DNA from: Bacteroidales bacterium
Lineage (GTDB): Bacteria; Bacteroidota; Bacteroidia; Bacteroidales; WCHB1-69
Direction: 5' to 3'
Length of the DNA stretch: 64,000 nt
Assembly (NCBI GenBank): GCA_017633255.1
Contig: JAGBPS010000026.1
Location: forward strand, 62,001-126,000
The notes under the pieces were generated by a model that was given only the letters and a program-made list of their open reading frames with translations, made no database searches and was not told where the DNA came from. Below, in pieces: positions 1-8,821 of the stretch (position 1 is its first letter; each line of letters starts with the position of its first letter). A program made the translations under genes and the position numbers.

Positions 1-80
1 TGCGTTTAACAGATTCAATTACTGTTCATCTACATTGTATTTAGTAGGTTTTTCTGCGACGCAGGGTGGGGTGCCTCTGT

Positions 81-542
81 TTATCGGCACAGTCGCTCGA
101 AGAGGTCGGCGTGCTGGGGAAATTGGCTTTGCAGTTCGCTTTTGTTGCCCAGTTCGAAGTTCTCGAAGCTGAAGGCGGGGGCTACAGCGCAGCCCACCAA
201 GCAGAAACCAGTTTTCGATGGGATGTCGGCGGCAAACCACTGGCCGGGCTGTATTACCACTTGCATCTCGTTGTTGGCGAACAGGTGATGCACGGTCAGA
301 CTGCCGTCAGGATCAATAACATAAATGTTGAGTCGTTCGCCGGCATGGTAGTACCAGATTTCCGTCATGTTGTGCAGGCGATGAAAGGCTGAGAAGTCGC
401 TGCCCGTCAGCATATAATATATGGTGGAGATGGGCTTGTTGCCGCTGTCGTCGTTGCCATATACCTGCCGGAAGTACCCGCCTTCGGGGTGGGGTTCCAA
501 TTGAAGGGTCTCGATGTATTTCTTTGCGTCCATATAAGACAT
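81..542 (-). CDS. Cupin superfamily protein, DUF985 (Cupin_5) type
   Basis: A 153-residue single-domain cupin. The N-terminal LxxHPEGGYFR pattern (about residues 15-25), the central HRL...EIWYYHAG stretch and the closing GQWFAAD segment are typical of the DUF985 family, whose members are small beta-barrels without an agreed enzymatic role; sugar or nucleotide-sugar binding has been suggested for relatives. No signal peptide or membrane segment is present, so it should be cytoplasmic. Its ATG overlaps the TGA of the small upstream gene (TGATG), so the two are probably translationally coupled and share a promoter. Length is normal for the family. Family assignment is fairly sure; function is unknown. 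Confidence 0.85.
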   Translation of the reverse strand: MSYMDAKKYIETLQLEPHPEGGYFRQVYGNDDSGNKPISTIYYMLTGSDFSAFHRLHNMTEIWYYHAGERLNIYVIDPDGSLTVHHLFANNEMQVVIQPGQWFAADIPSKTGFCLVGCAVAPAFSFENFELGNKSELQSQFPQHADLFERLCR

Positions 543-745
543 CAGATTTTATCAGCAAATATTCGGGCCATATTTGTCTTAGAGGTGCAGAGGAAAGCCT
601 CACGTTCTTCTTTTGTGGTCCACTCGCGTTCATCTTCTTCTTTCGGGCTAGAGATGTGGAACACATCCAAAGAACGTATAAGTGCCACCACGCTCTGTGC
701 CACTTTACTACGTCCGTCGTATGTAATAGTTATTGTTGCCGTAAT
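542..745 (-). CDS. Small antitoxin-like protein with apparent ATT start
   Basis: An open frame of 67 codons begins right after an in-frame TGA and contains no ATG, GTG or TTG in its first third. The best start is ATT at 743-745, six bases after AAAGGA (752-757 on the plus strand, reverse complement), which gives a protein beginning M-TATITITYDGRS. Such short proteins with a beta-strand start, an RSxVAxxxxxLIRSL helix and a charged tail occur in Bacteroidota, often as presumed antitoxins. Here no toxin adjoins it; the next gene is a cupin, coupled through TGATG. A TAACTTTG -7 element lies just upstream. Coding nature is supported by promoter, ribosome site and stop/start overlap; function is inferred only weakly. 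Confidence 0.6.
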   Translation of the reverse strand: MTATITITYDGRSKVAQSVVALIRSLDVFHISSPKEEDEREWTTKEEREAFLCTSKTNMARIFADKI

Positions 746-771
746 TCTTTTTCCTTTGTTCTTTCAACTTG

Positions 772-779
772 CAAAGTTA
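772..779 (-). promoter_or_regulatory. Bacteroidota -7 element TAACTTTG
   Basis: TAACTTTG read on the minus strand fits TAnnTTTG. It would start a leader of roughly 25 bases before the ATT-initiated small gene and the cupin. Confidence 0.6.
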
Positions 780-896
780 CATAAAATTCTCGAATTGCAC
801 ACAGCCGAATAAATTTTTTGTAGAAACGTGGGATACTGCGTTTTCCATGGTGTACACGAAAAATAAAGAGGAAAGATATAAAAAGAGGGAAGATAT

Positions 897-1469
897 TTAT
901 TCTTCTTTTAGCAACTCTTCGATTTCCTCGTCCAGTTCATCGTAGCGTTTCTTCACCCGCTTGCCTGTCAATCGTCCGATGGGAATGAATATAAGACTAG
1001 TGATAAGCAGGGTAAAGAACATAAATCGGTCGTGGAAGAAGAGGTAAACATATATCATCACTGATCCTATGATGCCAATAACTTGTATTAAGATGCGCTT
1101 GCGTTTTGAGTAGGTGGTGCTTTTGTGTACACTCTCCCGTAATGAGAGTAGTCCTTCGCGACTTTGCACGTCGGCCTTCCGGAGGCCGTTGGTGGCGATA
1201 AGGCTGTCCACCACAATCATACTAACGAGCAGGTCAACGGGGAGTAAGAGCCACCAAGGCCATTCTTCAAGAAGGATAAGGTTACTGGCGGTTATAATGA
1301 CTACCAGAATTATTACACAAGTCACGTTCTGCCAATAGAGTTGGCGGCTATACCGTTTTACCGACCGCTGCCACACATCGCTATGGAAGGTGCTGTGTTG
1401 CTCCACATTCTGCTGCAGGTCATGCAGTTCCTGCTGCAGTTCGCTTTTGATGTCTTCGTACTGTTCCAT
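897..1469 (-). CDS. Membrane protein paired with ECF sigma factor
   Basis: A 190-residue protein I do not recognise as a named family. It begins with a charged, probably coiled-coil cytoplasmic segment (about residues 1-45, with repeated Q/E and QQNVEQ), followed by four hydrophobic helices at about 49-68, 72-92, 125-145 and 148-166, and ends in an acidic/basic helix (KKRYDELDEEIEELLKEE). It starts 14 bases after the sigma factor stop codon, so the two form an operon. Position and topology suggest an anti-sigma or sigma-modulating role, but no zinc anti-sigma motif (HxxxCxxC) is visible, so this is inference from context only. Confidence 0.6.
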   Translation of the reverse strand: MEQYEDIKSELQQELHDLQQNVEQHSTFHSDVWQRSVKRYSRQLYWQNVTCVIILVVIITASNLILLEEWPWWLLLPVDLLVSMIVVDSLIATNGLRKADVQSREGLLSLRESVHKSTTYSKRKRILIQVIGIIGSVMIYVYLFFHDRFMFFTLLITSLIFIPIGRLTGKRVKKRYDELDEEIEELLKEE

Positions 1470-1483
1470 ATCTGTTTTGAGGT

Positions 1484-1969
1484 TTAGTCGGTGAATGATT
1501 TTAGTTTTTGGCGTATGCGTACCAGGCGTACGCTGACGTTATCGACTGTGATGCCAAGGATGGCGGCAATTTCGTCGTAGGGCAGGTCTTCGAGCCAGAG
1601 TAGTATCAGTGCTCGGTCGAAGGGGTGTAGCTTTGCTATGCGTTTGTGCAGGCGACTGGCGGCGGGACAGGCTTCCTCGTCGGCAAAGAGGTCAATATCC
1701 ACTTCCAAGGGCATACAATCGGGGCGACGATTATGGCGTTTGTCAAGGGTTACGCAGGTGTTTAGCGCCACACGATAGACCCATGTTTTAGCCGAGCTGA
1801 GTTTCTTGAAGCCATCAAAGCCATTCCATAGGCGAATCAGCACCTCTTGTACCAGGTCATCCGCCTCCTGACGGTCGTTGGCGAAAAGGTAGCACACCGA
1901 GTAGATGGTCTGCTTTTGCTCCTTCACCAGCTGCTCGAAGTCGCTCTCTTTCTGTTCTTTTTGTTTCAT
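1484..1969 (-). CDS. ECF-type sigma-70 family RNA polymerase sigma factor
   Basis: A 161-residue ECF sigma factor. Region 2 is visible as the FEQLVKEQKQTIYSVCYL helix, the QEADDLVQEVLIRLW segment (DxxQEVxxR) and KTWVYRVALNTC; region 4 as the helix-turn-helix DLPYDEIAAILGITVDNVSVRLVRIRQKLK at the C-terminus. The frame stays open 18 codons further upstream, but that extension (VVFFRFCSLKENN) is not sigma-like, so the ATG at 1967-1969 giving MKQKEQKES is preferred. It is followed 14 bases later by a membrane protein that may be its regulator. Target genes cannot be read from the window. Confidence 0.88.
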   Translation of the reverse strand: MKQKEQKESDFEQLVKEQKQTIYSVCYLFANDRQEADDLVQEVLIRLWNGFDGFKKLSSAKTWVYRVALNTCVTLDKRHNRRPDCMPLEVDIDLFADEEACPAASRLHKRIAKLHPFDRALILLWLEDLPYDEIAAILGITVDNVSVRLVRIRQKLKSFTD

Positions 1970-2039
1970 CTTTTGGGTGTTGTTTTCTTTTAGACTACAA
2001 AAGCGAAAAAAAACTACGGACAATTTAAATTTAAAAAAG

Positions 2040-2060
2040 GTCCCACCATGCTGGCGGGAC
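2040..2060 (-). terminator. Rho-independent terminator of serC-serA
   Basis: An 8-bp stem (GTCCCGCC / GGTGGGAC on the minus strand) with a 5-base loop is followed by CTTTTTT. One stem position is a G-U pair on the minus strand but an A-C mismatch on the plus strand, which points to use on the minus strand. Confidence 0.8.
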
Positions 2061-2090
2061 TTTTTTGACAGACATATAATAAGGTGTTGA

Positions 2091-3008
2091 TTATTTGTTC
2101 ACCTGGAATTTCTTGTCGCCATTGACGAAGAAGTTCACGATCTGGCGAGCAGCGGCCAAACCAGCGTTGATGTTGGCTTCGGCGGTCTCTGCGCCCTGTT
2201 TTTTCGGGGTGGCGAAGAAACGTTTCTCGAAGTTCTCGAACAGACCCATTTCTACTGGAGCGATGTCGGTGCAGTATTTCAGGTCTTCGCGTTCGGTCAT
2301 CAGCTGAGCCAGCTCTTCCTCGTTGATAACTTCCTTACGGGCGGTGTTGATCACGCAACCGCCTTTGGGCATACGGCCAACGAGGTTCTTGCCGATAGAC
2401 TTCTTGGTCTGGTCATTGGCGGGGATATGCAGAGAGATGTAGTTGCAGTTGCTGTACAGCTCTTCCAAAGTAGCGGGAACGGTAACGCCTTCGGCTTCCA
2501 TTTTGTCTTTCGGGACGAAGGGGTCGAAAGCCCAGACTTCCATGCCCAGAGCTTTGGCTTTCTGAGCCACGAGGCGACCCACATTGCCGTAAGCCTGGAT
2601 ACCCACTCTCTTGCCTTTCAACTCGGCACCGGTGCCAGGTTTGAAAGTGTTGCGGGCCATGTAAATCATCATGCCGATAGCCAGTTCGGCCACAGCGTTT
2701 GAGTTCTGGCCGGGGGTGTTCATCGCCACAATGTTGTTGGCGGTGCAAGCCTCCAGGTTGAGGTTGTCGAAGCCGGCGCCAGCGCGAACCACAATCTTCA
2801 GGTTTTTGGCAGCGTCAATAACTTCGGCAGTCACTTTGTCGGAGCGGACGATCAGGGCGTCAACATCAGCCACTGCATCGTACAACTGCTGTACGTCAGT
2901 ATATTTCTCTAATAAGCAAAGTTCATAACCTGCTTTTTCAACGATTTCGCGAATGCCGTCAACAGCAGCTTTTGCGAAAGGCTTTTCAGTAGCGATTAAT
3001 ACTTTCAT
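2091..3008 (-). CDS. serA: D-3-phosphoglycerate dehydrogenase, short ACT-less type
   Basis: First enzyme of serine synthesis, oxidising 3-phosphoglycerate with NAD. At 305 residues it is the short form: substrate and Rossmann domains are present (nucleotide-binding AYGNVGRLVAQKA at about 136-148) but the C-terminal ACT/regulatory domain is absent. In the family the catalytic triad is Arg/Glu/His; here NTARKEV supplies the Arg and the DIAPVEMG stretch the acid, but the usual TPHIGxST reads TPKKQGAET, so Lys replaces the catalytic His. I recall the same substitution in Bacteroides and Entamoeba enzymes, so this is probably a subtype, not a defect. It lies 34 bases after serC in one operon closed by a strong terminator. 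Confidence 0.93.
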   Translation of the reverse strand: MKVLIATEKPFAKAAVDGIREIVEKAGYELCLLEKYTDVQQLYDAVADVDALIVRSDKVTAEVIDAAKNLKIVVRAGAGFDNLNLEACTANNIVAMNTPGQNSNAVAELAIGMMIYMARNTFKPGTGAELKGKRVGIQAYGNVGRLVAQKAKALGMEVWAFDPFVPKDKMEAEGVTVPATLEELYSNCNYISLHIPANDQTKKSIGKNLVGRMPKGGCVINTARKEVINEEELAQLMTEREDLKYCTDIAPVEMGLFENFEKRFFATPKKQGAETAEANINAGLAAARQIVNFFVNGDKKFQVNK

Positions 3009-3042
3009 GTCAACTTATTAATTAGCAATTGTTATTTATCGA

Positions 3043-4161
3043 TTATTTGTTTGCTTTTTCAAACTTCTGCATGCAATCTACGAGAGCTTCAACGTCTTCG
3101 ATGGTGCAAGCGTTGTAGAGGGAAGCGCGGAAGCCGCCCACGGAACGGTGACCCTTGATGCCCACCATGCCGCATTCTTTGGCAAAGGCCATGAAAGCGT
3201 CCTGCTTGTCCTCGTAACCGGGAGCCATCACCCAGCAGTGGTTCATGATGGAACGGTCGGCCTTGTCGGCGACGGTGCCCACAAACATGCTGTTGCGGTC
3301 AATTTCTTCGTACAGGAGGTTGGATTTCTTGGTGTTGATCTTGTTCATCTCGGCTACGCCACCGATGGTGTTCTTCAGCCAGTTGAGGGTTTCGTGCATG
3401 AGGAAGATGGCGCCTACGGGCGGGGTGTTGAACATGGAGATGTTCTTGGCTTCTTCAGCAGCGTGGGTTCTGTAGTCCACCATGGTCGGCAGTGGGTTCA
3501 TATAGGCGCGGTCGCCGATATTGCCAAGGATGGATTTCTTGACGATGACGAAGGTGACACCGGCAGGACCAACATTCTTCTGGGCACCACCGTAGATGAG
3601 ACCGTACTTGGTCACGTCAACGGGACGGCTCATGATGTCGGAGGACATGTCAGCGACGAGCATTACGTTGTTGCACTTCTCAGCGGTGAAGTCCTCGCGG
3701 ATTTCGGTGCCATAAATGGTGTTGTTGGTAGTGATATGGAAGTAGTCGGCGTCAGCGGGAACGGTCCAACCCTTCGGAATGTAGTTGTAAGTTTTGTCTT
3801 CGGAGGAGGCGATAATGTCAACCTTACCGAACAACTTGGCTTCCTTGGCAGCTTTCTTGGCCCAAACACCAGTCTGAAGGTAAGCGGCTTTGCTACGCAT
3901 TAAGTTAGCGGGCACGCAGAAGAACTGGGTGCTGGCACCGCCACCGAGGAACAGGATTTCGTATTCTTCGGGGATGTTGAGAAGGTCGCGCCAGAGTTGA
4001 CGGGTTTCTGCCATAATGCGTTCCCAACCCGGAGTACGATGGGAGATTTCCATAATGCCGACACCAGTGTTGTCGAAATCGCGCATGGCGTTAATGGTGG
4101 ACTCAATCGCTTCTTTGGGAAGGACGCAAGGTCCTGCGTTGAAATTGTGAACAACTTTCAT
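3043..4161 (-). CDS. serC: Phosphoserine aminotransferase
   Basis: A 372-residue class V aminotransferase that converts 3-phosphohydroxypyruvate and glutamate to phosphoserine; it also serves pyridoxal phosphate synthesis. Family signatures are NFNAGPCVLP at the N-terminus, MEISHRTPGW, LFLGGGASTQF in the cofactor site, and YGGAQKNVGPAG with the Schiff-base lysine at about residue 195. The C-terminus has GIKGHRSVGGFRASLYNA, the substrate-binding arginine region. Full length. It is first in the serC-serA operon, under a TACTTTTG -7 element about 50 bases upstream. Confidence 0.96.
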   Translation of the reverse strand: MKVVHNFNAGPCVLPKEAIESTINAMRDFDNTGVGIMEISHRTPGWERIMAETRQLWRDLLNIPEEYEILFLGGGASTQFFCVPANLMRSKAAYLQTGVWAKKAAKEAKLFGKVDIIASSEDKTYNYIPKGWTVPADADYFHITTNNTIYGTEIREDFTAEKCNNVMLVADMSSDIMSRPVDVTKYGLIYGGAQKNVGPAGVTFVIVKKSILGNIGDRAYMNPLPTMVDYRTHAAEEAKNISMFNTPPVGAIFLMHETLNWLKNTIGGVAEMNKINTKKSNLLYEEIDRNSMFVGTVADKADRSIMNHCWVMAPGYEDKQDAFMAFAKECGMVGIKGHRSVGGFRASLYNACTIEDVEALVDCMQKFEKANK

Positions 4162-4207
4162 AGTACTATGTTTTTATGTTATTATAATATGTGTTTTAAA
4201 TTTTCTG

Positions 4208-4215
4208 CAAAAGTA
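4208..4215 (-). promoter_or_regulatory. -7 element TACTTTTG of serC-serA
   Basis: TACTTTTG on the minus strand, 47 bases before the serC ATG, with a TTGTTT stretch about 20 bases further upstream as a possible -33 box. Confidence 0.65.
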
Positions 4216-4266
4216 CTGATTTATTCTGAATAAACAACATCTTTAAGAAAATAATTTTTGGGCGGA

Positions 4267-7200
4267 TTAATAGCGGTCATCCATTATCGGTTCGCCGTAA
4301 TAATCAATCACTTTGTGAATGAGTTTACCCTCTTTGTCGAAGACCTTGAACTCTCCGTGTGCAATATCGTTATAATAGTGCCCTTCGTATTTGATCTGTC
4401 CGTTGGGATAGTAATAGATTTCCTCTCCATGTTGTTGATTTTCTTTATATTCTGTTTTGGAATACATTTGGCCGTTCGCATAATAATATATGGCTGGACC
4501 TTCAATAAGGTCGTCGGCAAATGTTATGGTCTGATAGGCCTGTCCGTTGGGGTAATAAACAGACTTGGTGCCATTGTATATGCCGTTGCGGAAGGGCACT
4601 ACAGCACCGAGAGCTCCGTTGGGATAATAGGCTTTGAAAGTCTGCTCATCCTTTCCAATCATAACGAAATCAGACATTTTGCCTCCTTTTTGGGCGCAGG
4701 AAATTGAAACCTGCAGGCCATTTTCGTAGAGAATTTCATACAGCAGTGTCTTGCCGTCGGGAGCAAAGTATTGGGTTATCCCTGTGCGGTTGCCATTTGT
4801 GTAAGTGATGTCGTAAAAGAGCTTGCCTTCCATGGTATAATGGCGGGCATGAGTGATGTCGCCATATTCGAAGGTGTTATCTATTATCACTTGTCCGTCA
4901 GGTGAGTATTGTTTGTATAATCCATGATAGTTGCCTTGGATTGTTTTCACTTCTTCGCGAAGCTCTCCTGTCGGGTAAAATCTTCTCATCATTCCGTTGT
5001 TATACCCTGACATAAAGCTGGTGGAATCAATCATTTGTCCGTGAAGATTGTAAAAGAATGCCGTTCCCTCAGCTGCTCCGCCCACGTAGGGAATGGTTGA
5101 TTTAAGCTGACCTTCGGGATAATAATTTTTAAGGATGCCGTTTCCGTTGACCAGGGTGTCGCGGGCAATCACCTCGTTGTTACGGTTGTAGGTGATGAAA
5201 AAACAAGGAGCCTCATGATAATAATATACCTCTTGGATTTTGGTCTTATCAGGGTTGTACGAGCATGTGTAAATCAGCTTTCCTGATTCATCGTATCGGC
5301 TTGCGAGTTGCATGCTTCCATCGAAATAGTAATTGTAAGCGGCCCCTTTGATGGTGTCGTTTTCCACATAATATTCGGTGGCGATGCTATTCTCCTTGTT
5401 GTCAAAATATTCCACATAAGAACCGTAGGCACTGTCGTCTATGTAATTGCCATGTGCTTTCAAACGGCCGTTTTCATAGTATTCTTTTTTCTCGCCGTTC
5501 AATTGATCGTTTTTATAGGTGCATTCTTGTATAACTTGTCCATTGGCAGCATATACAGTATTGAGTCCTCGCCAGTTGAAGTCCGCGTCCAAGGTTCCGC
5601 TTAATTTCTTGTAGCCAAGTTCGGAATATAGGTCGAAGCTGACCTTGTTGCTTTTGACGGAGTGTTTTTCCCTGACCGTGCCATCGGGCATGTAGTTGGT
5701 CACACTGGTCAATTTGCCATTGTCAAAAAGATAGGTGCAAGTGGGAAATCCCGTAATCATTCCATAACCTTCGTATTTGACGTTCTTGCCATGGTTGTGG
5801 GTGATTTTGATGTCGATTTTTCCATTGGAGAAATATTGGATGCTCTCGCCATCGGTCTCGCCGTTGTCATCATATTGTTTTGTGGATGAGATTTCCCCGG
5901 AGGGCTGATAAGAGGTCCATTGACCTACTCTTTTGTCATCTTTGATGAAACCGTCTTGTTTTTTGGTGCCGTCAATGTAATATTCATGATATTCGGTTTG
6001 TTCGTCTTTGTTTCCCGCCCGGTATTCTGTTTGCAATTGTCCGCTTGGATAAAATGTTTTTTGTTGTCCGTATGGCTTTCCGTTGTCCAAGTTCTCAATC
6101 ATGGTAAGGTGACCTTGTAAGTCATAGTATTTCACTTGGCCGTCGAATTCTGATTTGACCATAACTCCTTCTTTTTGAAGGACACCCTGGTTGGATTCAG
6201 AACGGTATTGGCCCATGTATTCGCCGTCTTTGATGTCGAATTCCTCATTGATGATTTTCTGGTGAAAAATGGGGTCGGCAGTGTACAGATACACACGGCC
6301 TTCGGGCTTTCCGTCTTTCCAAGTCGCCTCTTGTATCATCTCTCCATCCTGGTATAAACGGGCTAAACCATGCCTTTTGTCCATCATATAGTTCCCGATT
6401 TCGTCGATTTGGCCGTTGTCGTTAATGGTAGTCCATTCACCTTCTTGCAGCTGCTTGTCTTTGAAAAGGGTGTTCAGCGGTCCCCATGCGTTCAGTTTGA
6501 GCTTGTTGGAATAGAGGTAGTAGGTGTTGTCTTTGTTCTCCACACCCAGACCGAGCTCCGCTTGGGTTCTGATATGGTCGACGATGTCTTCTATCAGCAC
6601 ATTGAATTCTTTTTTCATTTTCGCGGCTTTTTTGGCCACTTTGTCATTGTCCACGTCAGTTTCCGAGAATTGGTAATAGCACAGGGTGTTGTATTGTTTC
6701 TTGTCAAGAACCTGCTTGAAGTAGGGAACATATAACATGTCTTCAATAGCCCGTGAGTCAGGACGGACTTTTACATTGGAAAATACCAGCTGGTTGTATT
6801 TCGCAATATCATGGTTGACTTTGGTCAGGCTGTGGAATTTCTGGGTAACAACGGCCTTGGTGTTCAGCAGTTGGTGAATCTCCTTGTAAAAAAGATTCAG
6901 CTCTTCATACTCGTCACTGATGTCAATATCGTTTTCTTTGTTGAAGTCGGGTATTCCGTTTTCATATAGATTCTCCAGAATCTGCAATGCTTGGAGACAA
7001 TATTTTGAAGAGGTGTTCATCAGGGTGGAGTAGTTCAGTGCAAGGATGCCGGGTACGGTGTAGCCTAACTTCATGCAGCAGAGTCCATAGCGGAAATGGC
7101 TTCCTTGGTGGGCCGGTGCGATGAAAATCGATTTCTTGAAACACTCCATTGCTTCCTCATATTTATCATTGTGCATGAGTGCCACCCCCTTGTTGAAGAG

Positions 7201-7611
7201 GGTGAGGTAGTCGTAAGGAGCAATTTGTAAGGCTTGGTCGTAGGCTTCCACCGATTTGTCATATTGTTCGAGATAGTCGTAGCAGTCGCCCAAAACCATG
7301 AACACTTTGTTCCTCTTGACTTGGCAGGAAGGGTTTTCCGCCAGTTCGCTGATGCTTTGGATGGCACCGCGGTAATCTTCCATCATCTCCTGGGTTAAAG
7401 CCTTTTCATAGACTGCCAGGTCGTAGTTGGCGTCTCCGAAAGGCACTTTGGCATACTCGGCAAGGGCTTCCTTGTATTTGCCCTCATCGTGGTATTGTAT
7501 GCCTTTCTTGATGATTTCTATGGAGTTTACCCGTTGCAGATTCTGTGTCCGCTGGGCAAAACTTGTGCCCATAATCAGGGCGCACAGGGTGAGATAGATG
7601 AATCTTTTCAT
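4267..7611 (-). CDS. Large secreted TPR plus MORN-type repeat protein
   Basis: A 1114-residue exported protein. The ATG at 7609-7611 gives a clean signal peptide (MKRFIYLTLCALIMGTSFAQ); a start ten codons earlier would spoil it. Residues about 25-230 carry tetratricopeptide repeats (YAVYEKALTQ, YDQALQIAPYDYLTLFNKGVAL, AMECFKKSIFIAP). From about 385 to the end run more than twenty MORN_2-type repeats of the pattern GxxxxYYxNGQxxxExxYxxGxxxG, the family often labelled YwqK antitoxin without functional proof. Tyr-, Asn- and Gly-rich beta-hairpins suggest a long surface or periplasmic scaffold. It stands alone, with its own -7 element. No catalytic motif is visible. Confidence 0.8.
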   Translation of the reverse strand: MKRFIYLTLCALIMGTSFAQRTQNLQRVNSIEIIKKGIQYHDEGKYKEALAEYAKVPFGDANYDLAVYEKALTQEMMEDYRGAIQSISELAENPSCQVKRNKVFMVLGDCYDYLEQYDKSVEAYDQALQIAPYDYLTLFNKGVALMHNDKYEEAMECFKKSIFIAPAHQGSHFRYGLCCMKLGYTVPGILALNYSTLMNTSSKYCLQALQILENLYENGIPDFNKENDIDISDEYEELNLFYKEIHQLLNTKAVVTQKFHSLTKVNHDIAKYNQLVFSNVKVRPDSRAIEDMLYVPYFKQVLDKKQYNTLCYYQFSETDVDNDKVAKKAAKMKKEFNVLIEDIVDHIRTQAELGLGVENKDNTYYLYSNKLKLNAWGPLNTLFKDKQLQEGEWTTINDNGQIDEIGNYMMDKRHGLARLYQDGEMIQEATWKDGKPEGRVYLYTADPIFHQKIINEEFDIKDGEYMGQYRSESNQGVLQKEGVMVKSEFDGQVKYYDLQGHLTMIENLDNGKPYGQQKTFYPSGQLQTEYRAGNKDEQTEYHEYYIDGTKKQDGFIKDDKRVGQWTSYQPSGEISSTKQYDDNGETDGESIQYFSNGKIDIKITHNHGKNVKYEGYGMITGFPTCTYLFDNGKLTSVTNYMPDGTVREKHSVKSNKVSFDLYSELGYKKLSGTLDADFNWRGLNTVYAANGQVIQECTYKNDQLNGEKKEYYENGRLKAHGNYIDDSAYGSYVEYFDNKENSIATEYYVENDTIKGAAYNYYFDGSMQLASRYDESGKLIYTCSYNPDKTKIQEVYYYHEAPCFFITYNRNNEVIARDTLVNGNGILKNYYPEGQLKSTIPYVGGAAEGTAFFYNLHGQMIDSTSFMSGYNNGMMRRFYPTGELREEVKTIQGNYHGLYKQYSPDGQVIIDNTFEYGDITHARHYTMEGKLFYDITYTNGNRTGITQYFAPDGKTLLYEILYENGLQVSISCAQKGGKMSDFVMIGKDEQTFKAYYPNGALGAVVPFRNGIYNGTKSVYYPNGQAYQTITFADDLIEGPAIYYYANGQMYSKTEYKENQQHGEEIYYYPNGQIKYEGHYYNDIAHGEFKVFDKEGKLIHKVIDYYGEPIMDDRY

Positions 7612-7651
7612 ATAATTTGGTATTAAATGATTAATTGACAATATGATTTTG

Positions 7652-7659
7652 CAAAGTTA
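7652..7659 (-). promoter_or_regulatory. -7 element TAACTTTG of the TPR/MORN gene
   Basis: TAACTTTG on the minus strand, 40 bases before the chosen ATG; the same octamer as at 772-779. Confidence 0.6.
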
Positions 7660-7713
7660 CATAAAATAATTTAATTGGCGAGGGTGCTTTTAATTAATTC
7701 GTGGAGGCGTGCT

Positions 7714-7812
7714 GCGTGCTGGAAGCACGCTATTCTATTAACTGTTCCCGTTACCCCACACTGTGCGCTATCGCGCTTGTGCGGGGTTAATAGGATATTG
7801 TGCCTTCGGCAC
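7714..7812. repeat. REP-like hairpin element, paired inverted copies
   Basis: A short hairpin CGTGCTGGAAGCACG followed by CTATTCTATTAAC is the inverted partner of a full core at 7754-7812: CCCC, a stem-loop with GCGC/GCGC arms, GGGGTTAATAGGATA, then the hairpin TGTGCCTTCGGCACA. This is one member of the dispersed family described at 21581-23325. It lies between divergent genes. Confidence 0.75.
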
Positions 7813-7875
7813 ATTCTCTTATGATTCAAATCAAAATTTTTCGTATTTTTACACTTTCAAATCAAAAAATATAAC

Positions 7876-8820
7876 ATGCTGAATAAGAATAAGTTAAAAA
7901 CAGAGATTTACGCATATTTCCTCTTGGTTATCGGAAGTTTGCTTTTCGCCGTGGGCGATGTGATGTTTGTGAACCCTTATTTGCTGGCTCCTGGTGGCAC
8001 TTACGGTCTGGCCAACGTCTTCAATACGGTTTGGCCCTGGAAGATCAGCTACTATGCCATCTGCATGGATGTCCCTTTGCTGATTGTCGGCACCCTGGTG
8101 CTTGGACCGCGTTTTGGCGTGAAAACGGTGGTGTCAACGATTTTGATTTTTGTTTTCACCTGGCTGATAGAGACCTTATGGGGTTATAATCCGGTGATTC
8201 ATGGCGGCATTGACGAGATGGCTACGGATGTGCACAACTATGTGCAGATTCCGCATAGCGACTTGTTCTTTGTACCCGATTATTTCCTGAATACGGTGGT
8301 GGCAGGTGTGATTTATGGCGTAGCTATTGGCCTGATTTTCAAGTCGGGAGCGACTTCCGGTGGTAGCGACATCATCTCTATGATTATCCACAAATACACA
8401 AAAATCTCTTTGGGTACGTTGGTGCTGATTGTGGACTCCTGTATCACGCTGACTACATTGATTGCTTTCAAGCAGATCCGTTTGCCGATCTATTCCATCA
8501 TATTGATTGCTATCGAAAGCAAGGTAATTGACTTGATTGTGGATGGTATTAAATCTTACAAGACTGCGTTTATTGTTACGGATAAGGTGGAAGAGGTGCG
8601 CGAATTCATCATTAATGATATGAAACGCGGTGGTACCATTTTTGCCGGTACCGGCATGTATCAGGGTGCGGAGCGCAAGATGATTTATGTGACTCTTGAC
8701 CGTAGCGACTTGGTGAAACTGAAATCCAATCTGCGTTTCTTGGATCCTCAGGCTTTCGTCAACGTCATTGAGAGCTCCGAGATTATGGGCTTGGGCTTCA
8801 AGGCGTTGCCGGAAGAATAG
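7876..8820 (+). CDS. YitT family membrane protein
   Basis: A 314-residue integral membrane protein with about five or six transmembrane helices in its first two thirds (ETYAYFLLVIGSLLFAVGDVMF, then segments near 50-70, 78-98, 135-160 and 178-205) and a soluble C-terminal DUF2179 domain (about 220-310, KTAFIVTDK...GGTIFAGTGMY). The motif GATSGGSDI near residue 160 is characteristic of the YitT/DUF161 family. The transported substrate, if any, is unknown. A TATTTTTA sequence at 7844-7851 resembles a -7 element. Heptamer repeats begin directly after the stop codon. Confidence 0.88.
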   Translation: MLNKNKLKTEIYAYFLLVIGSLLFAVGDVMFVNPYLLAPGGTYGLANVFNTVWPWKISYYAICMDVPLLIVGTLVLGPRFGVKTVVSTILIFVFTWLIETLWGYNPVIHGGIDEMATDVHNYVQIPHSDLFFVPDYFLNTVVAGVIYGVAIGLIFKSGATSGGSDIISMIIHKYTKISLGTLVLIVDSCITLTTLIAFKQIRLPIYSIILIAIESKVIDLIVDGIKSYKTAFIVTDKVEEVREFIINDMKRGGTIFAGTGMYQGAERKMIYVTLDRSDLVKLKSNLRFLDPQAFVNVIESSEIMGLGFKALPEE

Positions 8821-8821
8821 T

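Noticed and set aside
3148-3903. 251-codon plus-strand frame opposite serC
   Set aside because: It is the complement of a clear serC gene with strong family motifs; the open frame follows from codon bias.
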